Origin: Trema orientale
Taxonomy: Eukaryota > Streptophyta > Magnoliopsida > Rosales > Cannabaceae
DNA: 64,000 nt
Direction: 5' to 3'
NCBI GenBank assembly: GCA_002914845.1
Contig: JXTC01000013.1
Coordinates: forward strand, 658,654-722,653
In this document: positions 37,519 through 49,403 of the stretch, one piece after another
How the letters are laid out: every line of letters begins with the position of its first letter
Position numbering within the stretch: position 1 is the stretch's first letter
Position numbers and translations under genes: made by a program
Notes under the pieces: model-generated
Database searches by the model: none
What the model saw: only the letters and a program-made list of their open reading frames with translations
What the model was told of the DNA's origin: nothing

Positions 37519-38229
37519 TATCTATAATTCTAATCGATGCAAATCCATCAAAAGATGTTTTCGATCAACATACTTAAGTAATATAGCAGCTAATAACTTT
37601 CTACTTAGAGCATTTGCAACCACATTAGCTTTTCCTGAATGATAGTTAATCTCATAGTCATAATCTTTCACCAGTTCAAGCCATCTTCTCTATCTCATAT
37701 TCAGTTCTTTTTAGGTAAAGAAATACTTGAGACTTTTATGGTTTGTATAGATTTGACATCTTTCTCCGTAAAGATAGTGTCTCCAAATCTTCAGTGCAAA
37801 AACAACTACTGCTAGCTCCAAATCATGAGTAGGATATTTCTTTTCATATTATTTTAGTTGCCTAGAAGCATAGGCAATCACCTTACTATTTTACATCAAA
37901 ACACAACCTAGACCACTCCTTGAAGCATCACTGTAAACAATAAATACTCCTGAGCCAGTAGGTATAGAAAGTATTGGAGCTGTGACTAAACGATGTTTTA
38001 ACTCTTGAAAACTCTTTTCACAATCATCGTCCCAATAAAATTTCACGTTCTTTCTAGTAAAGTGAGTCAATGGAAAAGCCAACTTAGAAAATCCTTCTAC
38101 GAACCTTCTATAGTAACTAGCCAAGCCCAAGAAACTACGAATCTCTGAAATATTTGTAGGCCTTGACCAACTACTTACAGCTTCAACCTTCGCTGGGTTC
38201 ACAAAAATACCATTTCCAGATACACATGA
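37519..38229 (-). pseudogene. RNase H and RT-RNase H connection (broken)
   Basis: 38202-37891 reads '[34 protein letters not shown]' with '[15 protein letters not shown]', the start of RNase H with its first catalytic Asp. Past 37891 a stop follows and the remainder is still recognisable in pieces, such as the '[10 protein letters not shown]'-like zone near 37820, but not open. It would remove the RNA template during reverse transcription. Confidence 0.8.
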
Positions 38230-39050
38230 TCAAGGAAGATAACTTTTGCCAACTAGAACTCACACTTCTTAAATTTTGCATACAACTGTTTTTCTTTCAA
38301 GATCCTTAAAACTGTTCTCAAATACTCCGTGTGTTCCTCCCTTGAGCGCGAATAGATCAAAATATCATCAATGAATACTATAACAAAACTATCCAAGAAA
38401 TCCTTGAATACCATGTTCATCATGTCCATAAAAGCAGCTGGGGCTTTAGTTAAGCCAAAGGGCATCACTAACAACTCATAGTGCCCGTATCTTGTTCTAA
38501 AAGCTGTCTTAAGAATATCTCCTTCCTTAATCTGCAGTTGATGGTATCCCGATCTTAAATTAATCTTAGAAAATACTGAAGCACCTTGTAACTGATCAAA
38601 TAAATCATCAATTCTAGGGAGAGGATACTTATTCTTGATTGTGACCTTATTTAGCTCTCTATAATCAATACAAAGCCTCATAGTTCCATCTTTCTTCTTT
38701 ACAAACAACACCGGAGCACCCTATGATGAAAAGCTTGGGCGTATGAAACCCTTGTCCAAAAGCTCCTATAATTGTACCTTTAATTCCTTCAACTCTGCTG
38801 GAGCCATTCTATATGGTGCTTTGGAAATAGGAGCTATACCAGGTAGCAAATCAATAACAAACTCTATCTCCCTATCAGGTGGTAATCCTGGTAGTTCTTC
38901 TGAGAATACCTCTACAAATTCATTAACCACGGGTACTTCCTCTGGCTTCATCTTAACTTCCTCTATCGTATCTATTACATTTGCCAAATAACCAGTACAT
39001 CCTTTATGAAGTAACTTCTTTAGTTTTATTTTTGAAATAATTGGCACCAT
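38230..39050 (-). pseudogene. Reverse transcriptase (best-kept domain)
   Basis: 39050-38766 carries the linker 'LPGLPPDREIEFVIDLLPG' and 'YRMAPAELKELK'. 38711-38253 is open for 152 codons: '[20 protein letters not shown]', '[16 protein letters not shown]', '[17 protein letters not shown]' and the active site 'FIDD' at 38375-38364. A stop separates the two parts near 38712-38765. The catalytic Asp pair is intact. Confidence 0.9.
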
Positions 39051-39334
39051 TTTCTTACTCTCTTACCCTTACAATCAATGCTAGCATGATACCTAGATAG
39101 CCAATCCATACCTAAAATCACCTCAAAATCCTGCATATCTAACACTATTAAGTCTGCCCATAACTCTCTACCATCTATCTGTATTGGACATGCTCTTAAA
39201 ACTTGACCAGAATATAGCACTTCTCCAGATGGAACAGTTATACAGTATCTTAAATTCAAAATTTCAGGTGATCTGCCTAATTTTCTCACATATGCTGGTG
39301 ATGCAAATGAATGTGTAGCTCATGAATCTATTAA
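39026..39334 (-). pseudogene. Aspartic protease (stop in active site)
   Basis: 39289-39026 reads 'LPSGEVL'-like and 'DLIVLDMQDFEVILGMDWLSRYHASIDC', typical of gypsy protease. Just upstream, 'LIDS', a TGA at 39320-39322, then 'ATHSF' shows the DSGATHSF active site with the Gly codon turned into a stop. The frame runs on between the two pieces. Confidence 0.85.
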
Positions 39335-40340
39335 TGTATTTGCAAGGATATCAAAATGTCCTGTCTTGCCACATTTATAACACGCTCTACTACCCAAAAG
39401 ATATTTACCTTTATGAGGCCTTCCACATTTGGGACATGTAACTTTCTGATTCAGAGTGGAATGCATTTGTTGACCCGTTGCTGGGCACTTTGAAGGATCT
39501 GGTCTTTGTCGTTGACCCTGTGAGAATTTTCTTTTGCCTCTATTAAACCCTGGTTGAGTACCTTTTCTAAAATTTGTATTTTGCTTTGCCATGTTTATGT
39601 TTCTTCTAATTTCTAGTGCTTTCATTACCTTCAGTTCGGCTTCTTCGGCTTCTTCAGCTTCAAGGGCCTTCTCTGCAACTTCTGTGTAAGGGACACCTTT
39701 TCCTGTAGACATCTTAATATCCCTATATATTTATGCTTTCAGCCCCTGTAAAAATTGATTAACTCTCAACCCGTTGGTACCAACCATATGAGGAGCAAAA
39801 CAGGATAGCTCATCAAATTTCTTAATATAGTCACATACAGACATGCCACCTTGCCTCAAATTAGTAAAGTCAGCTATTTTTGCAGGTCGATGAGCTTCAC
39901 TAAAGTACTTTCTATTAAATATTTTCTTAAATCTCTCTCAAGTTAATCTATTAACATCAGTGATTGACTTTATGGAATCCCACCAATGCCTGGCATCTAT
40001 TTGGAATATATAAGTAGCACAAGAAACTTTTTCCTCCTCAGGGATTCTTATGTAATCAAAGATACCCTCCGAACTCCGAATCCACTCCTTAGCTTTTCAC
40101 CTTTAAAAGCTGGAGGTTTATCTTTCCTGAACGTTTCAGAAGCTGGTTCATGATTTTTTTGTCTGACTACTACTTGTACTGGTAATTATTCCTCTCTCTT
40201 TTGATCTCTATCTATAAGCCTCTCTATTTTTTGAGCTTGTTTCTCCACTAATTCAGCCAATCGATGTATAGTAGTATCTTTGTCATTTTTTTGTTCATCC
40301 CTCTGTTGGCTAGTCTGACCTTTATCCCCTAGTATGATTT
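39323..40340 (-). pseudogene. Gag (decayed), fused close to protease
   Basis: 39712-39323 is open: 'VAEKALEAEEAEEAELKV', a basic Gln/Arg tail, 'CPKCGRPHKGKYLLGSRACYKCGKTGHF' with a CCHC knuckle whose last Cys is missing, then directly 'DILANTLIDS' of the protease. Relatives have 50 or more residues between knuckle and active site, so a small deletion is likely. Upstream to about 40340 gag sequence is recognisable but full of stops. Confidence 0.75.
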
Positions 40341-40517
40341 TCTGTACAGTGGTCCTTTACTTACAAACAAATATAATAGCCAATAATAATGTGTGTGGCA
40401 AACTTATATAACAGAAATAAAGTGCACATATGAAAACAATTAGACTTACTAGTTGACTGAGCTTTCTGTCACATGATCATACATATGTAGGCAGTCTTCA
40501 GAAACGACTAAACCTCC

Positions 40518-40529
40518 GCTCTGATACCA
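40518..40529 (-). other. Primer binding site, tRNA-iMet type
   Basis: On the minus strand 'tggtatcagagc' lies a few bases after the LTR end '...atgtaaca'. It is the exact complement expected for initiator tRNA-Met, the usual primer of Tekay/Del elements. Confidence 0.92.
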
Positions 40530-40533
40530 CAAC

Positions 40534-42178
40534 TGTTACATCCCCCTAGCTTAACCATCTGACTATGTAGGTCAAACTAGGAAGTATTATTCTTTCATAA
40601 ATCATATTTTTAGTTTTGCGAAAAGGTGGGTCAAATTTAAACTTTTCAAACTTTAAAAACAAAAGAAACTGCATGACATTACTTTTTGAAAGTGTCTTTA
40701 TAAAATATACAACAAAAAACTCCTTATCAGTTTATCTTGCCATCAGCAGTAATATTTACAACACACCAGAATAACAAAATACAAAGAAAACACCGCCCAC
40801 AAATCAAGCTCATCTACATCTATATAATCATGGTGACAAGAAAGCGTACTAGCCAACCAGCAACTTTATACATCATATATCTCCTCACCTGTATCACAGG
40901 AACTAAATGAGCTAATGCTCAGTAAGTAAAGATCGTGCATGCTCGTGAACGTGTTTCATGCATAAACTTTATTGAAATTCTCATTGTACTATTTCTCTCA
41001 TAACTTTTCATTTTGATGCACTTTTCTTAGAAAATATTTCTTTATAGGGCTCTTGAGTACATTACAAAATCACGGAAATGGTAGGCCGTGCCCACCTATG
41101 CGGGAAGGAAACACATGGCCAATGTGAACTATACCTACCCAATACAAACCGACTAAGTAATGCACCTAATAAATCTCATAGTACAATGCTCAGTCCCAGC
41201 AATCGGTAAGCCATGCCCACCTATGCGGGAAGGATGCCTGTGCAAACTATACTTCCCTAACGCAGACAGACTAAACACTCTACTTAAAATATATCTCGTA
41301 AAATCAGTACCACGGTACTACTTTAAATCCAATGTGTGGAAAACTTCACTTCTTTGAAAATCATGCTTAAATGATCATGTCATACTTATATCTTTCATGA
41401 ACAAAATATTAACCATATAAATAACATACAATTGAAATAATACAAATAAACATGTAGGAAAACACCTTGTATCTACTATTGTTCTTGTGATGCAGTTAAA
41501 ACAAATCTTTACCTACCTTACGTCCAATAGAAAAGACAGTGAAAAGGGTCAGTATCCTCTGTGGCAAGGTGTGTGGAAGACCTGATATGAATTTTATTAC
41601 TAGAATGATCACTACGATGTAAAATACTTAAAGAAAACAAGCACAAGACTGAAATCAGAACTTTCACAAAATCGGGAAACCTAATCACAAAATAAATCAA
41701 AATGGCACCTACTTTCATAAAAACTAGTCCATTTGCTTCTAAATGGTACCATTTGGTTTTAAAAATATTTGGATAGCACTCCCCTATTTTTAGGACATCC
41801 CTATATGTTTAAAATCATAGTTTTAAACCTGCAATAATATTTCACAAGCCAATTCCCACATATACACCTCAAAGAGAATCATTTAGAATAACTTAGGTGC
41901 ACTTGAATTCTTTTCGGTTTAGACAAAATTTAAACCCACTTTTACACTTGTATGACATCACAACCAGCCACCAAATAAGTGTAATAAATAATAGGATCAA
42001 TAAAATATACACTCCAAGTTTAAAAAATTAGATTACAAATATAGAAATTTAATTTACTATACATGAAAATACTTAACTCCATAAACAGCAAACTTTGGGG
42101 CTATAGGTCTAACTTTAATCCTCCACTTAAATTTTATGTCTCCAACAATATATAAGGTTTTCTAGGACCATTATTCAT
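40534..42178 (-). repeat. 5' LTR of the Tekay/Del-type element, truncated
   Basis: It follows the left LTR from its 'tgttaca' tip through 'ctccacttaaattttatgtc' and 'accattattcat', equivalent to 33096-34740, and stops abruptly at 42178. The remaining 1.26 kb of LTR is absent here. Related sequence is found inverted at 42685-44229. Confidence 0.88.
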
Positions 42179-42684
42179 CACGAAATTGTACTCATATACT
42201 CAAAATAGTGCTAAGATAAATGAGAAATTGATACTCAATGTGCATTCATGAAGTCGGAAAATGTTTAAAGGAAAGCTTGAAAAAGCTTGTCCCACATTGG
42301 AAAAATATGAAGACAAACTCATATTTATATATGCTTACCAAAAAATAGAATGTAAGCCTATATATCATAGAGGACTTTTATTCGCAACGAGTGCATATCC
42401 TAGGACCCTATGCGCTTGGACATGTGTCCTAGTGCATCCCTACGTGCTTGGACATGTGTCCTAGTGCATCCTCTCCGCCCAATCAGTACTAGGTTTTGCC
42501 CTTTTTTAACATCCTAATGTTGTAACTGCATTTATTGAAAAATTAATAGAAAAAATATTTGTTAGGCCGTTTAATTCCGAAGTCTGAAACTGTCCCCCCT
42601 TGGATCCTATAAATAGAAATTCTCTTTCCTCATTCTAATCACCACTAAGGTTATTGTAAAAACCCGTATTTTATTAAGGGCAGA
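42179..42684 (+). repeat. Copia-like LTR fragment at the LTR breakpoint
   Basis: 'gcttgtcccacattgg' at about 42282 and 'ggatcctataaatag' (TATA box, 42607-42615) give a copia-like LTR layout in plus orientation, related to 30130-30773 in inverse orientation. A 26-base unit 'gcttggacatgtgtcctag...' is repeated at 42414 and 42446. The piece stops before any LTR end. Confidence 0.5.
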
Positions 42685-44229
42685 TGTGATGCCCAAGATT
42701 CCCACATGTATAATAAGCCAATAATAAATGTATTCATATTGCATAATAAACATATCAAGTGACTAGAATCAACTTTACGGCAAATTGCTCGTTCTTTATT
42801 ATTAAATACTTTCAATATGTGTTATTGTACTAATATTTGTCAAAGTGTGCCCATGCAGTGTAAAGGCTCAGTACCCTCAGAGAAAGAGCTTGGTGTGTAA
42901 CAAGAACAAAGAATATATATTCATGAATACAATACAATGTGCTCATGCATTAAAATTAAGTTTGTTGATAACTAGGTCAAATAGTAGTTTTTCGGTAAAA
43001 TGCATTTTCAAGCTTTTCAGAGCCGAATTCACTGTACGTTTAACACGTCATAGCTTTAATTGAATGTCTAGAATTCACTTATAGTATTTTATTTGTCAAC
43101 TACAGGTAAGCACGAGGTGGCAGTCACTGTACTGAATTGTATTTAATTGCACTAAGCTAGCTTAGATTCGGTTTAATCGCGTAATGTCATCTTTGTGCAT
43201 TCTAATAATTAGGCATTGATACTATGTTTGCATTATTAATTGGAGTCTAATTGACTTTTTTTTTATGTTTAATAATTGGTTATGGGGTTAGGTTCCACTA
43301 AATTACAATAAGATTGGCCATATAAGATCATAAGTTAAAGTATGACTAGATTTCACTTTCTAAGCTAGGTTTCACCATTTTGGTCTATATTTGAGTGTAT
43401 AGGAATGGCCATGAACGTGGTGAGTAAGCCAAGAGTGATCTAAAGCTTGACACATGGAATGTTAGGGTGTGAAATACCGAAAATACCCCTTTGAATTTAA
43501 GTTATACCTTTTCTTAGTCATTAAGTATTGATTTTGGACCAAATCTGGTCATTTCTTTTCTCTCTCTCCAGCCACGACTTGAACCCCTCCAGCCACTATC
43601 TAAGCTTCTTTCAGCTTCCCTTAGCCATATCCAAGAGTTTCCAAGTGGTAGAACTCAAGTTGGAGCTCTAAAAAGCAAGATAGTTCCAAACTAGTCAACG
43701 TGAGTCTACTAGTTCTTCTTCTTTAGTGATTGTTTTCTAATTGAAATTCTCCACTTGCTGCAACTTAAGTTCTGATGGAAAAGATAGTGGAAAGGGTCAG
43801 TATCCTTGGTGGCAAGATGTGCGGAAGACTGATATTAATTTTATTACTAAGATGATTACTACAATGTACAATGCTTAGAGAAAACAACCATAAGACTAAA
43901 ATCATAACTTTCACAAAATAAGGAAGCCTAATCTCAAAATGAACCGAAATATCACTTACTTTCATAAAAACTAGTCCATTTGCTCCTAAATGGTACCATT
44001 TGGTTTTAAAAGTATTTGGACAGCACCTCCCCTATTTCTAGGACATCCCCACATGATTAAAATAATGGTTTAAACCTGTAATAACAATCAACAATCCAAT
44101 TTCCACATAAACACCTCAAAGAGTATCACTTAGAACAAGCTTAAACTAGTCAAGGTGAGCTCTACGTAGGATTTTGAACTTATAGTTAATTTCTTTTGTT
44201 TCAACTCTTAAATCAAAGCTATTTTTCTC
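42685..44229 (+). repeat. Inverted, scrambled Tekay-type LTR segment
   Basis: 42685-43771 is the reverse complement of the LTR part 36005-34925 (start 'tgtgatgcccaagatt'). 43772-44136 is in the opposite sense and matches LTR 34089-34456 ('gaaaagatagtg', 'gtcagtatcct'). 44137-44229 returns to reverse complement and matches 34833-34750 ('aaactagtcaaggtgagctc'). So three blocks alternate in orientation and the small block 34925-34833 is replaced. Confidence 0.85.
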
Positions 44230-45272
44230 ACAGAGGAGAACTCAAACAATCTTCATCAATTAATAATATGAAGTAGGTCACACACAATTTATAGTCTCAA
44301 AATGGCACCTCATAATGACATTTTAAAGCCATTTTCCCAACACTCCAACATAAATCAACTCCTTTTGATTTTCATAACTTTTGTTTTGTTTTTTGTTTTT
44401 TTTTCCTCCCTAATACTTGTTTTCTCATGCATTTCTTTGACGTTTCTCCTCTTTTTTGTGCAGTAAAGAGTCACCTATAAGAAAATTCTAGAAACGAGAT
44501 CAAAATCAAACTACAAAAAGTATGTGTACAATTTAACTTTCGAACGATATTCAAAACGAGATTGGATGGAAAAGTCAAAATCCTGGGAAAAGAAGAAGAG
44601 AAATAAAAAAAAAAAAGAAAAGAAAAAAGATGTCAGAAAAGGGATTGAGGGTAAGGGATTTGATGGATAGGATAGAGGGAGATTGAAGAGAAAACAGGTA
44701 AAAAATGGAGAGAAAGCTAGAAAAGAATGAATCACGGGTTTGGGAAAGTATGGGATGTACGAAAGGTTTTAATATTAGGTTGTCCTCTTTAGTTACTTTG
44801 TCAATATAAATATAATGGGTGCTTTTATGCTTCTCTGGGGTGTCTATATGCCCCTTAGCTTTTATGAAGCAACTCTTACCCTACCAAAATATTTTACTGA
44901 ACGACCCTATTTTTTCACTTATTTCACAACCGTTTTAGAATCCTAAGGCAGCCATCTAGAAGTAATGCAATACGGGTCCTTAGTAAATATTGTGAAGTCT
45001 ACATGTGGAATTGTATGTCGTACCAACTGAAAAGGATAAAACAAGCCACTTGTTACAATTTTGTACTGCAAACTTGCTCGACCAGAAAAAGTAAGATTTT
45101 AGCAAATTTACATAGAAAGTATTACAAAAAGTACTCTAACTATGATTTTTTTTCGTTTGACAAAGAGGTGAGCGGATTTGAACTGTAAGACATGACTGAT
45201 TACCTAACAAGCTTGAGTCTCCCATTATAATAATGTGTGTTGCTAAGCACTTAGGAGTTTGTTTGGCGATAT
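44230..45272. other. Intergenic DNA, nothing recognised
   Basis: AT-rich with homopolymer runs near 44390-44410 and 44605-44630. A minus-strand frame at 44511-44735 is low-complexity Phe/Leu/Ser from a purine-rich strand and is not a gene. Confidence 0.5.
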
Positions 45273-45762
45273 TTTAGGACTTGTTTGGATTCACTTCTAA
45301 ATTTTTTGTTTAAATAAATTGAAAATAAAAGTAAAATTATTTTTTTTATTTTCAATTTTTATAAACAAGAAACATACTTAGCAAACTTTATTTAAATACT
45401 TATTTCTAAAAATAATATGGACTCATATTTGTATATATATATATACATATATATATGTATATATATATATATACAAAAGAGAATGTCATATGGACTCATT
45501 TTTGTATATATATATATATATATAGATGTATGCACGCACTTGTGTACAAAAATGTGTATATTATTTTGTTTTTGAAATTTGTTTGAAAAAAATAAATGTA
45601 TTAAAAATTTTTTGTTACTACTTGTTTTTGAAATTTTGGTAATAATTTTTAAAAACAAAAAATAAAAAAAGATTGCCAAGCAAACTTCCAAAAAATATTT
45701 TCATTTTTCTGTTTAAAAAAACAAAAGATAAAAAATGAAAATGAATCCAAACAAGTCCTAAA
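45273..45762. mobile_element. MITE-like inverted-repeat element
   Basis: The ends 'ttaggacttgtttggattc' (from 45273) and its inverted complement (to 45762) match over about 20 bases. The 490-base interior is AT-rich, non-coding, with (TA)n runs at about 45433-45475 and 45504-45523 and further internal inverted similarity. No target duplication can be fixed, so the superfamily is open. Confidence 0.65.
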
Positions 45763-45908
45763 TTTTTTTGTATTTTTGTTTTCTTGTTTGGCGGAAATCT
45801 CTTAGTTTTATTAGATTTGGACTGATATAGATGCTAATTGTTTTGACATGATTCCAACATCATGTAATATTAAAAAATGCTTCATTATACCTTACAATAT
45901 GAACCCTC

Positions 45909-46313
45909 AGTGTGTGTTTGGTAGTGGGACTGAGATTGAATTATAGTATCAGATTGGATTGGATAAACTTAATAATATTCCATGTTTGGTGTAGTATTGA
46001 ATTGTATTAGGATTATTATTATAATGTCGAACTCAGTTTTCATTAGAATGTGCAATAGATTTATTTTAGATTAGTTTAAATCGTAAAAAATATAAAATGT
46101 ATTTATAACATGGGACCCACTTATTTTGAAGTTTAAAATAGATGTGAGATCCCACCACTTTTGAGGGTGAGATTATTAATCTTACACTTTTGAATGAGAC
46201 AAATTATCTCATGTGAGTTGTGAATTATTTATTCTAATCCCAAATTGGCATTAAATAAGAGTATGTGACAAATAATCACAATTTTAATCTTAGTCCCAAG
46301 TACCAAACAAGGT
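45909..46313. mobile_element. MITE-like inverted-repeat element
   Basis: Left 'gtttggtagtgggactgaga' and right 'cttagtcccaagtaccaaac' are imperfect inverted repeats about 28 bases long, enclosing about 400 AT-rich non-coding bases. This is a typical non-autonomous DNA transposon relic near a plant gene. Confidence 0.65.
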
Positions 46314-46657
46314 CTTAAATGAAAACAAATACTACATTAAATGTATCATTTCTTTTGAAAAATAAAAGGCTAGGGATTCAAAAAAGGCAGTCCGAAGGAA
46401 GAGTTCGAAGGGAATTTATTTATTTATTATTTTTCAACCGAGTCTACAAAGACTCGGGAAGGTGTTGTGAAAACTTGTGGATAAAATAATACCTAGTAGT
46501 GGACACTTCTTAAAATGTGGGGTATTGACTTGTTCATTGAGGAAGAAGCTTTTCTGTGTCTATTTTTTTTTTACTAATTCTTTAAAAATAATTGGAGTAT
46601 AATTTAACTATTTCGAGTGGAAAAAGAAAAAAAAAGAGTAGGAGTACTATTACCTGC

Positions 46658-46686
46658 CACGTGTCCAAAAGTGTATTGTTCACGTG
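46658..46686 (+). promoter_or_regulatory. Two G-boxes upstream of the ACHT gene
   Basis: CACGTG occurs at 46658-46663 and 46681-46686, about 250 bases before the TATA box. G-boxes bind bZIP and bHLH factors and are common in light- and stress-regulated plastid-protein genes. Both are perfect palindromes. Function here is inferred. Confidence 0.6.
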
Positions 46687-46914
46687 CTTCACCATCCAAC
46701 CGTAAAAAACGGTCCTCCAAATCCTAATGTGGATAAAATAATATTCAGATAAAGAGGCCAAGTCCACAGCGACATCCACCACCCACAAAACCCTCTCCCT
46801 CGCAAGATTTTCCACACCGTTCGATTTAAACCCAATCAACTACCAACCACTCAATCCAACGCTCCAAAATAGTCCGAGGCAACACGAACCGAAATTACGG
46901 AACCGCCCCTAAAT

Positions 46915-46924
46915 TATATAAATA
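46915..46924 (+). promoter_or_regulatory. TATA box of the ACHT gene
   Basis: 'tatataaata' lies 191 bases before the start codon. Transcription would begin near 46950, giving a C/T-rich 5' leader of about 165 bases with no upstream ATG visible in it. Confidence 0.75.
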
Positions 46925-47114
46925 TCTTTTCTTCTCCCAAACCCATTTTCTTCAAAACCAAAGCTTTAAGGTTTAGCAAAGCAAACTATACTTTTCTCTC
47001 CTCACAAGAAAGTCTTTGTTTTTTCAAATTTTTTTTTTCATTTTCTTTTTCTGGGTTTTTCTGGGTCTGGGGAAATCTGTTTGTTTAAGTGGAAATTGAG
47101 CGAGAAAATTTTCC

Positions 47115-49053
47115 ATGGCAGAGGTTTTTAGCAAAACGAATCTGGTTTCTTCATGGCATCAAAATCATCATCATAATCAAAGCATCTCTGTTTTTCCCAA
47201 GAGTTGTAACTTTAATAAATCAGGCTATTTTTGTTCTCTGAAACTCAAATCAAACGCATCTTCTTCATCTTCAATTTTGTCAACCAGTGATTTTCATGGC
47301 AAAAGAATTGTTGTTCAAAATAATGAAGCCTTACCCAGAAGAGGAACTTCTCAATCCCAAGCATCTACCATAAAAGCCCAGGTTGGTTTTTTTATTTTCC
47401 TTTTTTAATTTTTATATTTCTTCTATATTCTTTTGGGTTTTAGTATTTCCAGTTTTATTTATTTTTTTATCTTCTGCCTGATTTTTTTTTGAAAGTATAT
47501 TTTCTGCCTAATTGATTGGATAAAGAACCTCTTTTGTGTTATTTTTCCTAATTTTATTTTTCTAATACTATCCTAATAAAGATGTGATTTTGGCTTTTTT
47601 TTTAAAAAAAAAAAATTAGCTTTGAGAAATAAAAAGGATTATTTGCTTATTTATTTTCTCTAAAATCATGCTCATGGAATTTTACAGACAACTCTTCGAA
47701 TTGGGAAAGCCCAGAAATGGTGGGAGAAAGGGCTGCAACCCAATATGAAGGAGGTGACATCTGCAGAAGATCTTGTAGAGTCGCTTTCAAAAGCTGGGGA
47801 TAAGCTAGTAGTAGTTGATTTCTTCTCTCCTGGTTGTGGAGGCTGCAAAGCTCTTCATCCCAAGGTAATAACTTTTTTTTAAATTTATTTTTTAAAATCT
47901 TATAATTGAATATAAAATATTTATAAATTTTTTTATAATTCAAAATAAGTTTGTGATCAAATTTTTGCTGAACCCAATTCTTATTGTTTGTTTATGTTGT
48001 TGGTGCTGGTTTAAACTATGACAGATATGTCAGTTGGCAGAGATGAACCTAGATGTTCAATTCCTTCAGGTCAATTATGAAGAGCACAAATCCATGTGTT
48101 ATAGTCTGAATGTCCATGTTTTGCCCTTTTTCCGCTTCTACAGAGGCGCTCATGGCCGTTTATGCAGCTTTAGCTGTACTAATGCCACAGTTAGTTTTCA
48201 TAATTCTTCTCTCTTTAGTAACCTACTATTAGTCCGTCTTCTTTTATCTGTGCTTATTGATAAACTTACGTATTTTTCTCTTAACTGGGTTGAATTGTAT
48301 TAGTTGATCCATTAGCAATGATCAGATAATTCAGGATTATAATTTACTTGCGATCGTATTCGAGTTAGGATATAAATTTATACTTGAAACATGTGTATGG
48401 CCTTTTCTGGGATTTCAATAGATATAAATTGCTTAGTTGTTTGGTTTGTTTCATTTTAAGATTAAAGGTTTTTAATTTTTCTGTGCATACTACACAGATC
48501 TACCTACAAGTATTTTAAATCAGACTTTGGGTTATACATTTACTTTCTCTTATGTTCATGAACTTTGATTGATCATTTGGCTATTCCCCTCTTCTATGAA
48601 ATCTGAGGTTTATTTACCACTAATCTATTGGTAACTCTTCGAGCCAAAAAAAAAAAAAAAGAAAAATCTATTGATGATTCTTGTACTTTACTGGGAAATA
48701 CATATTAGTTTCAACCTGCTGGTTAGCTATGTTTTTCTCTTTAAAAGTAGTGTCTGATGTGCGTTGATATATTGCAGATCAAGAAGTTCAAAGATGCATT
48801 GGCTAAACACTCGCCGGATCGCTGCAGCCTTGGACCACCAAAAGGGCTGGAGGAAAAAGAGCTCTTAGCCCTCGCTGCTAATAAAGATCTTTCATTTAAC
48901 TACACACCCATGCCTGTTGAGCCTGTGCCAGCAGAACAAGTTGTTGTAGCAGAAGCAGAACCATCTTCTTCAAACAGAGAACCCGTTCTTCCCAGAACAT
49001 CAGGGTTTGCTCCAGATTCCGAGGAGAAGACTTTGGTCACTGCTGGGAGATGA
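47115..49053 (+). CDS. ACHT4: Chloroplast atypical thioredoxin, ACHT4-like (4 exons)
   Basis: Exons 47115-47381, 47688-47864, 48025-48189 and 48778-49053 join in phase 0 across GT-AG introns to a 294-residue protein. The start ATG lies in 'ttccATGgca'. Residues 1-90 are Ser-rich, a chloroplast transit peptide. Exon 2 begins 'TTLRIGKAQKWWEKGL' and carries 'VVDFFSPGCGGCKALHPK', a thioredoxin active site with CGGC in place of CGPC, the mark of ACHT/thioredoxin-like 1 proteins. Exon 3 has 'VLPFFRFYRGAHGRLCSFSC' with the cis-Pro, and the tail ends 'EEKTLVTAGR'. In Arabidopsis ACHT proteins pass oxidising signals from 2-Cys peroxiredoxin to plastid targets, ACHT4 to ADP-glucose pyrophosphorylase. 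The ACHT4 choice over ACHT1-3 is by recognition of the whole sequence. The gene appears intact. Confidence 0.93.
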
Positions 49054-49333
49054 TGCGGTCATTTTTCGCCGTCCCTGCCTATCCATGTACAGTTCGTTTT
49101 TTCTGCTCTTCTCCATCCTGTGATATCCCATTTTAGATGTTGAAACGACCATCAAGATTAAGACAAACTGTAAAGTGTCCCTGCGGAGTTGCCGGCCTTT
49201 GGATTTATTTTTTTGGATCCTGGCCTTATAGTTTCTGCTAATATCGAAGAGCAAACAATTGTGTGTTTGTTGGTTTGCTCTATTATGTTATGGTGGGAAA
49301 ACCCATTTCCCTTTTGTGATTGTAAAAAGCTTG
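49054..49333 (+). other. 3' untranslated region of the ACHT gene
   Basis: Following the TGA at 49051-49053 are about 280 bases without coding signals. No perfect AATAAA is seen. T-rich DNA and 'attatgttatgg' near 49281 are compatible with a plant poly(A) region. The end is not determined. Confidence 0.45.
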
Positions 49334-49403
49334 TTCTTCTATTCACAGTTAGAAGATGTTTTTTTTTTTTTTTTTTTCCTTTCTTCTATTCACAGTTAGA
49401 AGA
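49334..49403. repeat. 23-base direct repeat around a poly-T run
   Basis: 'ttcttctattcacagttaga' plus three bases occurs at 49334-49356 and, identically, at 49381-49403, separated by a T-tract. It is a 47-base tandem duplication in the 3' flank. Confidence 0.85.

Larger units (their letters stand above)
33096..42178 (-). mobile_element. Tekay/Del-type chromovirus, decayed, minus strand
   Basis: In minus-strand order: truncated 5' LTR (42178-40534), primer site, gag, protease, reverse transcriptase, RNase H, integrase with chromodomain, polypurine tract and 3' LTR (36005-33096). The order RT-RNase H-integrase and the chromodomain place it among gypsy chromoviruses. All domains carry stops or lost catalytic residues, so it cannot move by itself. 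No target duplication can be tested because the right LTR is broken. Confidence 0.9.

Noticed and set aside
44511-44735. Minus-strand Phe/Leu-rich frame
   Set aside because: Low-complexity translation of an A/G-rich strand, not a membrane protein gene.
48034-48303. 89-codon frame running past exon 3
   Set aside because: It is exon 3 of the ACHT gene read through into intron 3; GT at 48190 is the donor site.
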